A stretch of DNA of 21,397 nt. Source: Rhodospirillales bacterium. Lineage in GTDB: Bacteria; Pseudomonadota; Alphaproteobacteria; Acetobacterales; Acetobacteraceae. The position numbers and the translations under genes were made by a program. The DNA lies in the NCBI GenBank assembly GCA_018971905.1, contig JAGWZS010000010.1, forward strand, positions 1 to 21,397. Reading direction: 5' to 3'. The notes below the pieces were generated by a model, which ran no database searches, was not told the origin of the DNA, and worked only from the letters and a program-made list of their open reading frames with translations. Shown one piece after another: positions 14,502 through 21,397 of this stretch; within the stretch, counting starts at the first letter, position 1; the number at the start of each line of letters is the position of its first letter.

Positions 14502-15953
14502 ATGAGTTTGGCGCGCGGTGCGGCACGCGGGGCTGGCTGGAGCTTTATTGCGATATTTGCGGAGCGCAGTATCGGCTTTTTTGTGCTTGCGCTGCTGATG
14601 CGAGTTGTTCCCCTGCGAGATGTTGGGCTTATTGCTATAGCGTCGGCATTTTCAGAATTGGCCCGAATTGTTGCCAATAGCGGGGCGGGTGAACAAGTTC
14701 AGGCAAGCCCCGGCGATCTTACAGTTGAAGCAGGCGCATTTTGGAGTCAATTGATTGCCTCCCTGACGTTTTCGGTCATGCTTTGGTTCGCCGCGCCCTG
14801 GGTAGCAGCCCTTTATAAACTGCCGCTTCTTGGGGTTTTAAGGGCAATGGCGGTGACCGTGGTGATGACCGCTTTTTTGATTGTGCCGTCCGCACGGCTG
14901 ACATCACAATTTCGTTTCCGTACAATCGGCCTCATTTCTTTTAGTAGCACGGCACTTGGTGGGGCCTGCGCATTGCTGTTGGCGTATAATGGACACGGCT
15001 TGATGTCCTTAATTGTACAACGCCTGGTTGGGGTTGGGTTTTATGCCGTTGTAGCATGCATTTGCGCTCAGTGGATGCCTCCTCCGCTGCCCTCGTTGAC
15101 TGTAATCCGTGAAGGGTTCCGGTTTTCCTTGCCGCTGATGGAGGCCGCATTTGTCGACTTCATCGCCATCACGGGCTATGTAATGCTCGTGGGATTGCGC
15201 ATGCCGGTAAGTGCGGTAGCTCAGTTTCGTATTGCCCAACGTCTCATTGAAGTATTGCAAGAAATAGCATTTCTTCCGGCCCGGAAGGTATTTATGCCAG
15301 TGTTGGTGGCGATCCAGGCAGAGCCGCAGCGCCGGGCTGAGGTGGTTCAACAAATGCTGGATCCGTTGTTGATGCTAATCTGTTTCGTGTGTGCGGTTAG
15401 CGGCGCGGCAGCCAAGCCCATCATACTGACGATGTTCGGTGTAAAATGGCTGCAGGCGGTTCCTGTTTTTTCGATCCTCGCCTTGGTAACTCCGGCTTTA
15501 GCGCTGTATGGCTTGATTAATCCCATACTTACCGTAACCGGCCGTACCAGATTGGTTTCATGGTACGCCTGGGTGAATGCCCTGACGATCGCGGCGTGCT
15601 GCTGGCTGGTGGCGCCTTATGGCCTTATCCCGCTTGCCTGGGCGTTGGTCGTGCGAGGGCTGGTTGGGTTACTGCTGTTCTTCGGGGCGCTTAGGCAGGG
15701 GGTTCCCGGCTCAGCCTGGACGACGTTTCGGCTTCTGGGTTTGCCAGTAGGGGGATTAATCGCAGCGAGGCTATCAGCCCACGCAATGCTTGAATGGCTG
15801 CCGCTTCTAAGCCGGATAAATGAAATGGCTGTATCAACCTCCACGGCCGCGTTTGTTTTTGTTGTTTTGGTTCTTGGGCTGGCGCCTGCCCGCATAAAAG
15901 CCATGCGTGTGCGCATGAGCCGCGCCCTATTTTCTCGTCAAGCCACGCTATAA
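14502..15953 (+). CDS. Oligosaccharide/polysaccharide flippase (MOP superfamily, Wzx/WzxC-like)
   Basis: A 483-residue integral membrane protein with about 12 to 14 hydrophobic segments, of the lipopolysaccharide/exopolysaccharide flippase group. The N-terminal 'ARGAAWSFIAIF'-like stretch (residues 4-18), then 'RSIGFFVLALLMRVVPLRDVGLIAIA', matches the usual opening ('g..w.....i..l...l.R.L.p.dfG..a'). The ribosome site is a GGGGTAGGG stretch. It would move undecaprenyl-linked sugars across the inner membrane. It begins 49 bp after the ArsB-like gene and 48 bp before the formylglutamate amidohydrolase gene. No glycosyltransferase or polymerase neighbours are present, so its glycan is unknown. 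The functional partner uppP lies on the opposite strand 2.5 kb away. Confidence 0.85.
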   Translation: MSLARGAARGAGWSFIAIFAERSIGFFVLALLMRVVPLRDVGLIAIASAFSELARIVANSGAGEQVQASPGDLTVEAGAFWSQLIASLTFSVMLWFAAPWVAALYKLPLLGVLRAMAVTVVMTAFLIVPSARLTSQFRFRTIGLISFSSTALGGACALLLAYNGHGLMSLIVQRLVGVGFYAVVACICAQWMPPPLPSLTVIREGFRFSLPLMEAAFVDFIAITGYVMLVGLRMPVSAVAQFRIAQRLIEVLQEIAFLPARKVFMPVLVAIQAEPQRRAEVVQQMLDPLLMLICFVCAVSGAAAKPIILTMFGVKWLQAVPVFSILALVTPALALYGLINPILTVTGRTRLVSWYAWVNALTIAACCWLVAPYGLIPLAWALVVRGLVGLLLFFGALRQGVPGSAWTTFRLLGLPVGGLIAARLSAHAMLEWLPLLSRINEMAVSTSTAAFVFVVLVLGLAPARIKAMRVRMSRALFSRQATL

Positions 15954-16001
15954 AATCTTGGTTTTCCTTGCCTGGATGCTGCCTTGCTGCTTGAATGGGG
16001 T

Positions 16002-16874
16002 ATGAGCCCATCCCTCATAAATGTGCGTCGGCCCGTTCGTCAGTTGGCGGGTATTGTGATTACGTCGCCGCATTCCGGGCGCGGGTATTCGCCAGAGTTT
16101 CTTGCGTCGTCGCGATTAACCGCAGAGACGATCAGGGGCTCGGAAGACAGCTTTGTGGATGAACTGTTTGCTATGGCGCCGGCATTGGGGCTGCCGCTTT
16201 TGTCTGCGGAATTTCCCCGTGCCTGGTGTGATGTGAACAGAGAGCCGTGGGAGCTTGACCCGGCGATGTTTGCTGATCCGCTGCCCGATTATGTGAACAC
16301 GACAAGCCCGCGGGTTGCCGTTGGGCTTGGTACAATTGCCCGCGTTGTTGGCACGGGAGAGCCGATTTATGCCCGTAAGCTATTGTTTGAGGAAGCGCGG
16401 AGCCGAATTGAAACCTGCTGGCATCCGTTTCATGAGGCATTGACGGGGTTGATTGATGAAAGCCGGAAGACTTTCGGCTATTGTTTTGTACTGGACTGCC
16501 ATTCGATGCCAACGCCGATTGGCCGTTTGAGCAGGCGCCCAGAGATTGTTCTGGGCGACGGGCATGGCGCCAGCTGCGGCGCTGCGTGGACCAGGCACGT
16601 TGAAATGTTTTTTGAAAATCAGGGCTTCTCCGTATCAAGGAACGATCCTTATGCGGGTGGGTTTATTACCCGCCACTACGGATGCCCGGATAACGGTGTA
16701 CAGGTGATGCAGGTCGAAATTGCGCGTAATCTTTACATGAATGAGCGGCAGTTTACCCGAAAACCATCTTTTGAGATGGTGTCCCGCCGTATGGGGGAGC
16801 TCATGAAGCAGATGATCGCCACAATTCAGCATTGGGGCGAACTGGGTCCACGGTTTAATGAGGCAGCTGAATGA
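16002..16874 (+). CDS. N-formylglutamate amidohydrolase family protein
   Basis: A 290-residue protein of the FGase family, which releases glutamate and formate from N-formylglutamate, the last step of one histidine degradation route. 'ITSPHSGRGYSPEF' (residues 20-33) is the start signature. 'FVLDCHSMPTP', 'DGHGASC' and 'RNDPYAGGFITRHYG' hold the likely metal and substrate residues, and 'QVMQVEIARNLYMNE' is the conserved C-terminal strand and helix. TTG at 15984 could extend it by six residues, but ATG 16002 fits the family. No other hut genes (hutH, hutU, hutI) are nearby. Formylglutamate as substrate therefore rests on family membership only. Confidence 0.9.
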   Translation: MSPSLINVRRPVRQLAGIVITSPHSGRGYSPEFLASSRLTAETIRGSEDSFVDELFAMAPALGLPLLSAEFPRAWCDVNREPWELDPAMFADPLPDYVNTTSPRVAVGLGTIARVVGTGEPIYARKLLFEEARSRIETCWHPFHEALTGLIDESRKTFGYCFVLDCHSMPTPIGRLSRRPEIVLGDGHGASCGAAWTRHVEMFFENQGFSVSRNDPYAGGFITRHYGCPDNGVQVMQVEIARNLYMNERQFTRKPSFEMVSRRMGELMKQMIATIQHWGELGPRFNEAAE

Positions 16875-16932
16875 GGCTCTCGTACCGCTAAGCTAGTGAA
16901 GAATCTGTGCAAAAGAAGGAGGTAGCCTGGAA

Positions 16933-16970
16933 GTGAAGCCCTTAAACGATATTCGGGCTGGGGGCTTTAC
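16933..16970 (+). other. inverted repeat after the formylglutamate amidohydrolase gene
   Basis: Arms 16933-16941 (GTGAAGCCC) and 16962-16970 (GGGCTTTAC) pair over 9 positions with one G-U. No T-run follows. It may mark the end of the upstream transcript. The rest of 16875-17030 has no gene I can support. Confidence 0.35.
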
Positions 16971-17031
16971 CTTCTGACGTTGGACCATTAAGAGCAGGTG
17001 AGCTGCATTGTTCAGGCAATATGGTGCAGAC

Positions 17032-17121
17032 GGAGGGGTGGCCGAGAGGCTGAAGGCGGCGGTTTGCTAAACCGTTATACGCTGTCAAGGCGTATCGTGG
17101 GTTCGAATCCCATCTCCTCCG
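17032..17121 (+). tRNA. tRNA-Ser (anticodon GCU)
   Basis: A complete class II tRNA. The 7-bp acceptor stem pairs GGAGGGG (17032-17038) with CTCCTCC (17114-17120), with discriminator G at 17121 and an encoded CCA at 17122-17124. The anticodon loop TTGCTAA gives GCU, which reads AGC/AGU serine codons. The long variable arm (TATACGC...GCGTAT) is the serine hallmark. The T-arm has GTTCGAATC. tRNA-Ser genes are frequent integration targets, and insertion sequence remnants follow within 150 bp. Confidence 0.97.
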
Positions 17122-17122
17122 C

Positions 17123-17153
17123 CAGAACTCATTGAAATCATTCTGTTTTTTTT
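17123..17153 (+). terminator. intrinsic terminator of the tRNA-Ser gene
   Basis: A short stem, CAGAA (17123-17127) with TTCTG (17141-17145), is followed at once by eight T residues (17146-17153). The 5' arm uses the CA of the encoded CCA end. Confidence 0.6.
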
Positions 17154-17156
17154 GGT

Positions 17157-17178
17157 CTCTCCAGGGGTGCTTGGAGAG
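17157..17178. repeat. 7-bp inverted repeat beyond the tRNA terminator
   Basis: CTCTCCA (17157-17163) and TGGAGAG (17172-17178) with an 8-nt loop. It lies in the gene-free stretch between the tRNA and the insertion sequence remnant (17154-17273). It could be a second terminator element, but no T-run follows. Confidence 0.35.
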
Positions 17179-17271
17179 AGTTTAGGGCTTGCTGTTGGAG
17201 GCGATTTTCGGGAGTTTTTCCGACGATCGACAACAAGATAACAACATAAAATTTTTGTTTTTGAATGTCGT

Positions 17272-17664
17272 TTGACATGCGGCGATCGCGATCCGCAGCC
17301 GGCCTCGCTCGTAATGTGCTATGGCACCGAGCCGACCTCGATGGCCATCCTGCGCTGGTCGCAGGAGCGCGGTGTCGCCTGGCACTACATCGCGCCGGGC
17401 AAGCCACAGCAGAATGGCTTCAGCGAGAGCTTCAACGGTCGGCTGCGGGATGAATGTCTTAACGAAACGCTATTCACCTCCCTGCGCCATGCACGGATGG
17501 TGCTCAGCGCCCGGTGGCTCGACTACAATACGGTCCGGCCCCATTCCGAATTCGGCGGCAAAACACCCGCCGAATTCGCCGGCAAGCAAGGCTTGGGGCA
17601 TGCCCCAAACAATGTTGCCATCACTTCAACCATCAAGCGTGAAGGGGCAGGACGCTACAGCTGA
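17272..17664 (+). pseudogene. truncated IS3-family transposase (OrfB C-terminus)
   Basis: An open frame of 130 codons whose residues from about 13 onward match the end of an IS3-family OrfB integrase core. '[17 protein letters not shown]', '[21 protein letters not shown]', '[14 protein letters not shown]' and '[19 protein letters not shown]' are the conserved blocks. The final catalytic Glu of the DDE triad is present (residue 52), but the second Asp, expected 35 residues before it, is replaced by Cys16 in 'MCYGTE'. The whole N-terminal half and OrfA are missing. It cannot encode an active transposase. The apparent ATG start lies in the remnant and is not the original start. Confidence 0.85.
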
Positions 17665-17690
17665 CCGGATACAAGTTCGGGAGCACGTCA
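17274..17690 (+). mobile_element. IS3-family insertion sequence remnant
   Basis: The right part of an IS3-family element, probably of the IS407-like group. It holds only the C-terminal third of the transposase (see the pseudogene entry). A plausible right end lies at 17679-17690, GGGAGCACGTCA, whose reverse complement TGACGTGCTCCC has the usual TGA...CCC look. At the left, TGACATGC (17274-17281) resembles the same end, where GC content also jumps, so this could be an internally deleted copy that kept both tips. The left boundary is an inference. Confidence 0.6.
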
Positions 17691-17793
17691 CGTCAGGCTC
17701 ATACCCTATGAATTTATCTGCAAATGCTGGACCGCCGAGCCAAAGCGATTCAAAATGAACCCGCTCCAGAAAATGCCTGGACTAACCACCTAA
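17691..17793 (+). pseudogene. C-terminal fragment of a transposase, probably IS481 family
   Basis: Immediately after the IS3 remnant, the frame from 17701 reads IPYEFICKCWTAEPKRFK, continues MNPLQKMPGLTT and stops at TAA (17791-17793). This is the wording of the extreme C-terminus of a group of IS481-type transposases ('tPyEfICk.Wt.eP.rF.lnP.hqmpGLnt'), recalled from the family rather than searched. Everything upstream is gone, cut at the IS3 right end. It is too short to be functional. The family assignment is less sure than the call that it is a transposase tail. Confidence 0.6.
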
Positions 17794-18041
17794 TTTCAGA
17801 GGGGGATTACCCACCGTAATACGATAGATGAAGAATCAAATAGTGGGTCTAATGCTTATATTATATTCAACCTAAAATTGATGTTTGGCTTTTAAAATCA
17901 ACCTTTGGTGGGTATTTAGTCGGGATTTTATGCGCGACTTGCCAAAGAATAAAGAAGGAGGGGTATTGCTGCCGGCAAGGCGTGAACCTTAAGTTTTTGA
18001 AGTAGTTTCATATTGGAGCGCCATTAATTATAGTGTGAGGC
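17794..18041. other. AT-rich gene-free stretch upstream of nadQ
   Basis: About 250 bp with no gene I can support. It contains an 8-bp inverted repeat, TACCCACC (17808-17815) and GGTGGGTA (17907-17914), an AT-rich core between them, and a TGCCGGCA palindrome near 17970. Some of the left part may be the right tip of the second insertion sequence. The nadQ promoter must lie here, but I cannot place it. I see no copy of the nadA operator motif in it. Confidence 0.4.
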
Positions 18042-18923
18042 ATGGTGGATAGCGGAGTACACGCAGATCTTATTGCTGTTCTTGTCGCTGTAACGGCAGG
18101 CGAGCCGCGCGTTTTAACAATCGACAACGGTTATGCATTGCCAGCCGGCCCGCTGCAGACGGGGCATAAAAGTTTGCAAGCGGGTCTGCGGGCATGGGTT
18201 GAGCAACAAACGCATCATAGCTTGGGTTACGTTGAACAGCTGTATACATTTGCTGATCAAAAAGCCGGAGCTGGGCGGAGTATTTCTATCTCATATCTCG
18301 CTTTGAGCCGGGAACAGCCAGCAAAACATGCAGGAGCAATTTGGCGGAGCTGGTATGATTACTTCCCTTGGGAGGACGCAAGGCGCGGCGTAACTGAGCT
18401 GGCTGAGATTAGAAGTCGATTGGATGCATGGAGTAGCGGTTCAGGAGAACGCAAAGCGCGGGGCAACGCATTATTTAACGCCTCAGGGCAAGGATGGAAT
18501 GAAGAGCTGATTCTTCAGCGTTATGAAATGCTTTGGGAAGCGGGCTTGGTTCCGGAGGCAGTGAGAGGTTTGTCGTCTCCATCGCATTTTGGATTTGGAA
18601 TGGAAATGACGCACGACCATCGTCGGATTTTGGCAACGGCCATTGCCAGGCTGAGGGCAAAAATAAAATATCGTCCTGTGGTATTTGAGTTGCTGCCAAA
18701 TGAATTCACATTATTGGAGCTTCAACATACGATGGAGGCCTTGGCGGGGCGAAGTTTGCATAAGCCTAATTTTCGCCGCCTAATCGAACAGCAAGATCTT
18801 GTTGAAGAGACGGGCCGCTCTTCTTTCGGTTTAGCAGGGCGCCCGGCTAAGTTGTTCAGGTTTCGCGCTGTCGTGCGAGCCGAACGCGGGTTTTTCGGGT
18901 CAAAGCTTCCTGTTGTAAGATAA
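18042..18923 (+). CDS. nadQ: NadQ/NrtR-type Nudix-derived transcriptional repressor of NAD synthesis
   Basis: A 293-residue regulator with an N-terminal Nudix-like domain and a C-terminal winged helix. Residues about 24-80 ('DNGYALPAGPLQTGHKSL...YVEQLYTFAD...SISISYLAL') follow the NrtR Nudix fold. The catalytic Nudix box REExxEExG is lost and reads roughly 'RAWVEQQTHHS', as expected of a sensor without hydrolase activity. Residues about 220-285 ('FTLLELQHTMEALAGRSLHKPNFRRLIEQQDLVEETG' then 'GRPAKLFRF') are the NrtR/NadQ DNA-binding domain. NadQ is the known alphaproteobacterial repressor of nadABC. The gene sits directly upstream of nadA, with two palindromic operators between. The start is uncertain: GAGG is only one base from ATG 18042, so GTG 18045 is possible. 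Confidence 0.9.
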   Translation: MVDSGVHADLIAVLVAVTAGEPRVLTIDNGYALPAGPLQTGHKSLQAGLRAWVEQQTHHSLGYVEQLYTFADQKAGAGRSISISYLALSREQPAKHAGAIWRSWYDYFPWEDARRGVTELAEIRSRLDAWSSGSGERKARGNALFNASGQGWNEELILQRYEMLWEAGLVPEAVRGLSSPSHFGFGMEMTHDHRRILATAIARLRAKIKYRPVVFELLPNEFTLLELQHTMEALAGRSLHKPNFRRLIEQQDLVEETGRSSFGLAGRPAKLFRFRAVVRAERGFFGSKLPVVR

Positions 18924-18935
18924 ATGACTTGATTT

Positions 18936-18958
18936 GTTATACTCAATCCGAGTATAAC
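18936..18958 (+). promoter_or_regulatory. NadQ operator 1 upstream of nadA
   Basis: Perfect inverted repeat with 9-bp arms GTTATACTC (18936-18944) and GAGTATAAC (18950-18958) around a 5-base spacer, 12 bp after the nadQ stop. The core ATACTC...GAGTAT is shared with operator 2. Confidence 0.78.
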
Positions 18959-18968
18959 AGTCCGCATA

Positions 18969-18985
18969 ATACTCATTTTGAGTAT
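18969..18985 (+). promoter_or_regulatory. NadQ operator 2 upstream of nadA
   Basis: Perfect inverted repeat ATACTCA (18969-18975), 3-base spacer, TGAGTAT (18979-18985). Its centre (18977) is 30 bp from that of operator 1 (18947), near three helical turns, so two repressor dimers could sit on one DNA face. It lies 14 bp before the preferred nadA start, so binding should block transcription initiation. Confidence 0.78.
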
Positions 18986-18999
18986 AAGTGGGGTCGTGT

Positions 19000-19962
19000 A
19001 TGCCTTTGGACCAACTTTATGATCGTGTGTCGCGTGTCATACCGCGGCTTGAGTGGGCATCGATGGAAGAAGATGTTCACGCAATATTGGAGCTGAAAAG
19101 ACGGCGTAAGGCTGTTATTTTAGCTCACAACTATCAGTCGCCTGAAATTTTTCATGGTGTTGCGGATATTGTTGGAGATAGCTTGGCGTTGGCGCGCGAG
19201 GCTCAAAAAGTTGATGCTGATATCATCTTGATGGCAGGCGTTCACTTTATGGCCGAAACGGCTAAATTGATGAATCCTGAAAAGATGGTTTTGATTCCTG
19301 ATGCTGAAGCCGGTTGTTCGTTAGCCGAGTCAATTCTACCGGAAGATGTGGCGCGACTTCGCCAAAGATATCCTGGGCGCCCAGTCGTAACTTACGTCAA
19401 TACTTCGGCGGCAGTTAAGGCGATGAGTGATATCTGTTGTACTTCAGGTAATGCCAAGAAAGTTGTTGAATCTCTTGGAGTATCTGAGGTTATCATGCTG
19501 CCGGATGAGTTCTTGGCTTTAAACGTTGCAAAAGAAACTCATGTTAAGATACTGACGTGGAAAGGGCATTGCGAAGTACATGAGCGTTTTTCACCAGAAG
19601 ATATTGCAGCCCTCCGGAGACAGTATCCGGGCGTAACCGTTTTAACGCATCCGGAGTGCCCTCCAGATGTGGTAGAGGCTGGGGATTTTTCTGGCTCAAC
19701 TGCGGTCATGGCAGATTATGTGCGAGAGAACAAACCGGCGCGCGTGGCGCTGATTACGGAGTGCTCGATGAGCGATAATATTGCTCAGGCAAGTCCAGAA
19801 ACTGATTTTGTGAAACCCTGCAATCTCTGTCCTCACATGAAGCGGATTACATTAAAAAATATCAGGAGAAGCCTAGAAGAGTTGCAAGAAGAGGTGATAA
19901 TTAAACCGGAGTATTTTGTTTCTGCCAGGCAAGCAGTTGAACGTATGCTGGCAGTCAAATGA
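19000..19962 (+). CDS. nadA: Quinolinate synthase A
   Basis: A 320-residue quinolinate synthase. It condenses iminoaspartate (from NadB) with DHAP to quinolinate in de novo NAD synthesis, using a [4Fe-4S] cluster. The three expected cluster cysteines are visible: Cys106 in 'DAEAGCSLA', Cys191 in '[10 protein letters not shown]' and Cys277 in 'PCNLCPHMK'. '[11 protein letters not shown]' near the start and '[12 protein letters not shown]' are substrate-binding signatures. The frame opens at GTG 18988, but that codon directly abuts operator 2. ATG 19000, with GTGGGG a few bases upstream, is the better start. The stop overlaps nadB as ATGA. Codon use is AT-richer than that of the left-hand genes. 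Confidence 0.96.
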   Translation: MPLDQLYDRVSRVIPRLEWASMEEDVHAILELKRRRKAVILAHNYQSPEIFHGVADIVGDSLALAREAQKVDADIILMAGVHFMAETAKLMNPEKMVLIPDAEAGCSLAESILPEDVARLRQRYPGRPVVTYVNTSAAVKAMSDICCTSGNAKKVVESLGVSEVIMLPDEFLALNVAKETHVKILTWKGHCEVHERFSPEDIAALRRQYPGVTVLTHPECPPDVVEAGDFSGSTAVMADYVRENKPARVALITECSMSDNIAQASPETDFVKPCNLCPHMKRITLKNIRRSLEELQEEVIIKPEYFVSARQAVERMLAVK

Positions 19963-21359
19963 TTATTATCGGCGGAGGGGTGGCGGGGTTGATGGCGGCT
20001 CTTGCCGCTGCCCCGCGCCAAGTTACGTTAGTTAATCCTGTGCCGCTTGGATTGGGCTCTGCCAGCTGGCTTTCACAAGGCGGAATGGCAGCGGCCATTG
20101 GAGAGGACGACACAATTGATCTGCATATTGCTGACACGCTTTCAGCTGGCGCAGGATTGTGCAACAATTATGTTGTTGAAAAAATTGTATCGGCTGCTCC
20201 TGCGTTAGTAGAAAAGCTTGTGTCCTACGGTGTAAGCTTTGATCGTCAAACAAATGGTGCATTAGCCTTGGGCTTGGAAGCTGCGCATTCGCGGAAGCGA
20301 ATTCTACATGGCGGTGGCGACCGTACGGGCTCAACCATTATGCAAGCTTTGATCAGGAAAGTTCGTCAAACATCATCGGTAACGCTTTTGGAGGCTTCTG
20401 CCCGGCGGATTTTAATTGGAGATGGAGGTGTCTTAGGCGTACAAATTTCGAGAGCGCACGAGACGTTCAATCTTGAAGCAGATCGCATTTTACTCGCAAC
20501 AGGGGGGATTGGAGGATTATACCGTCACAGCACAAATCCCCAGGGTGCAATTGGGCATGGTCTGATTCTAGCGTCGATGGCGGGTGCAGCTTTGCAGCAT
20601 CTTGAATTTATACAATTTCATCCGACAGCATTGGATGTTGTAGCTTCACCCTTACCACTAATATCTGAAGCGGTTCGAGGAGAAGGGGCCAGATTTATTG
20701 ATGAGCAAGGCCACTATTTTATGAATGGAGCCGACCTTGCTCCAAGAGATGTCGTGGCTCGGAGTGTATTTAATCATATGTCCAAAGGACATCGTGTGTT
20801 TCTGGATACGAGTGGTATGAACGCGCTATTTCCAAAGCGCTTCCCAACAATTTATGCTTCTTGTGTTCAAGCCGGACTTGATATGGAATCACAACTAATA
20901 CCTGTTACACCGGCTGCGCATTACCACATGGGTGGCATTGCGGTAGATGAATATGGCCGCACTAATGTTGATGGGCTCTATGCTGCAGGAGAAGTCGCGT
21001 GTACTGGCCTCCATGGTGCTAACCGCTTGGCGAGTAACTCACTTTTAGAAGCCGCTGTTTGCGGCGATGTGGCAGGGCGTGCCATGGTAGCGCAGGCAGC
21101 TAAGAGATCAAAAGTTTTACCTTTACTGCCTCCTCCATCTGTGCCGGATGCTCAAGAAGTACGTGATGTGATGACAGCTCATTGTGGAGTGCTCCGTACC
21201 GGTCAGGGCCTTGAGGAGGCGGCAGAAATTTTATCCGGTTTAGCTCAAAAAAATCCGGCTGCAGAACTTTCTTTGAAGATCGTAGAAGCTGCGCTGGCAC
21301 GAAAAATATCTATCGGTGCACACACCAGAATAGATCAACCAGTACGCCAAGCTGCTTAA
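19959..21359 (+). CDS. nadB: L-aspartate oxidase
   Basis: A 466-residue FAD enzyme that oxidises aspartate to iminoaspartate for NadA. The Rossmann start '[15 protein letters not shown]' binds FAD. Active-site residues follow the family: His in '[10 protein letters not shown]', Arg in '[11 protein letters not shown]', His in '[16 protein letters not shown]', and Arg in '[15 protein letters not shown]'. The C-terminal helical domain is shorter than in E. coli NadB (540 residues), and the usual 'SRGxH' motif reads SIGAH near the end. The start ATG overlaps the nadA stop by ATGA, so the two subunits of the pathway are translationally coupled. It is probably under NadQ control through the nadA promoter. 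Confidence 0.95.
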   Translation: MIIIGGGVAGLMAALAAAPRQVTLVNPVPLGLGSASWLSQGGMAAAIGEDDTIDLHIADTLSAGAGLCNNYVVEKIVSAAPALVEKLVSYGVSFDRQTNGALALGLEAAHSRKRILHGGGDRTGSTIMQALIRKVRQTSSVTLLEASARRILIGDGGVLGVQISRAHETFNLEADRILLATGGIGGLYRHSTNPQGAIGHGLILASMAGAALQHLEFIQFHPTALDVVASPLPLISEAVRGEGARFIDEQGHYFMNGADLAPRDVVARSVFNHMSKGHRVFLDTSGMNALFPKRFPTIYASCVQAGLDMESQLIPVTPAAHYHMGGIAVDEYGRTNVDGLYAAGEVACTGLHGANRLASNSLLEAAVCGDVAGRAMVAQAAKRSKVLPLLPPPSVPDAQEVRDVMTAHCGVLRTGQGLEEAAEILSGLAQKNPAAELSLKIVEAALARKISIGAHTRIDQPVRQAA

Positions 21360-21368
21360 GAAATTTAA

Positions 21369-21397
21369 ATGATACCTAAAATACCAGAAATTATGAT
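21369..21397 (+). CDS. nadC: probable start of nadC (quinolinate phosphoribosyltransferase), cut by window end
   Basis: An ATG nine bases after the nadB stop opens a frame reading MIPKIPEIM that runs off the window. NadC proteins often begin with a short Ile/Pro/Leu-rich stretch of this kind, and nadC normally follows nadA-nadB in NadQ-controlled operons. Only nine codons are visible and the ribosome site is weak, so the identification rests on position. Confidence 0.45.

Noticed and set aside
16171..16638. 155-codon minus-strand frame opposite the formylglutamate amidohydrolase gene
   Set aside because: Gln/Ser/Pro-rich shadow without motifs. The plus strand has clear family motifs throughout.
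17808..17914. 8-bp inverted repeat enclosing about 90 bp of AT-rich DNA as a MITE
   Set aside because: The arms are short, there is no evident target duplication, and the left arm may belong to the end of the second insertion sequence.
17100..18040. Duplicate of the tRNA-Ser 3' end marking an attachment site
   Set aside because: I looked for a second copy of the T-arm/acceptor sequence to the right within the window and found none, nor any integrase gene.
1..21397. CRISPR array, prophage, toxin-antitoxin or defence island
   Set aside because: No regularly spaced repeats, phage structural genes, nucleases or toxin-like small gene pairs are visible. The window is mostly housekeeping genes.

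Overview
The window reads as ordinary chromosome of an alphaproteobacterium. The family is probably Acetobacteraceae (Rhodospirillales); this is inferred from gene content and protein wording, not from a marker gene. Supporting signs are a purC-purS pair, a zapA gene followed by a 6S RNA, the ihfB-lapA-pyrF-trpF run, a divergent epmA/epmB pair, and a NadQ-type Nudix regulator beside nadAB. Most of the window is GC-rich (about 60% in lines I counted by hand). The right end from about 17.7 kb drops to about half GC.

Layout, left to right. 1-1288 (minus strand): a cut-off, unrecognised membrane-like gene, then purS and purC of purine synthesis. 1496-2960 (minus): an ArsR-type repressor and an Old Yellow Enzyme alkene reductase, with a strong palindromic operator directly upstream of the repressor. 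3003-4960: divergent epmB and epmA, which lysylate elongation factor P. 5044-5421: a small lipoprotein. 5427-7524 (minus): thiE, a class I (DhnA-type) aldolase and an unknown protein. 7564-10400 (plus): a small acidic protein, zapA, 6S RNA, ihfB, lapA, pyrF and trpF, linking cell division, transcription control, nucleoid and pyrimidine/tryptophan genes. 10381-11960 (minus): uppP translationally coupled to an exported SGNH hydrolase. 12048-16874 (plus): an MFS exporter coupled to an ArsB-like permease, a polysaccharide flippase and an N-formylglutamate amidohydrolase homologue.

17032-17793 is a junction: tRNA-Ser(GCU), its terminator, then remnants of two insertion sequences (IS3 family and, less certainly, IS481 family). 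To the right lies an AT-richer NAD block: the Nudix-derived repressor nadQ, two palindromic operators 30 bp apart, then nadA and nadB overlapping by ATGA, and the probable first codons of nadC. The block senses and makes NAD precursors de novo (aspartate to quinolinate to nicotinate mononucleotide).

I found no convincing wholly new system. The best leads are the two operator regions (ArsR/OYE and NadQ), the coupled uppP-SGNH hydrolase pair with a non-canonical catalytic block V, the 23-bp epmA/epmB divergent gap, and the tRNA/IS boundary of the nad block.
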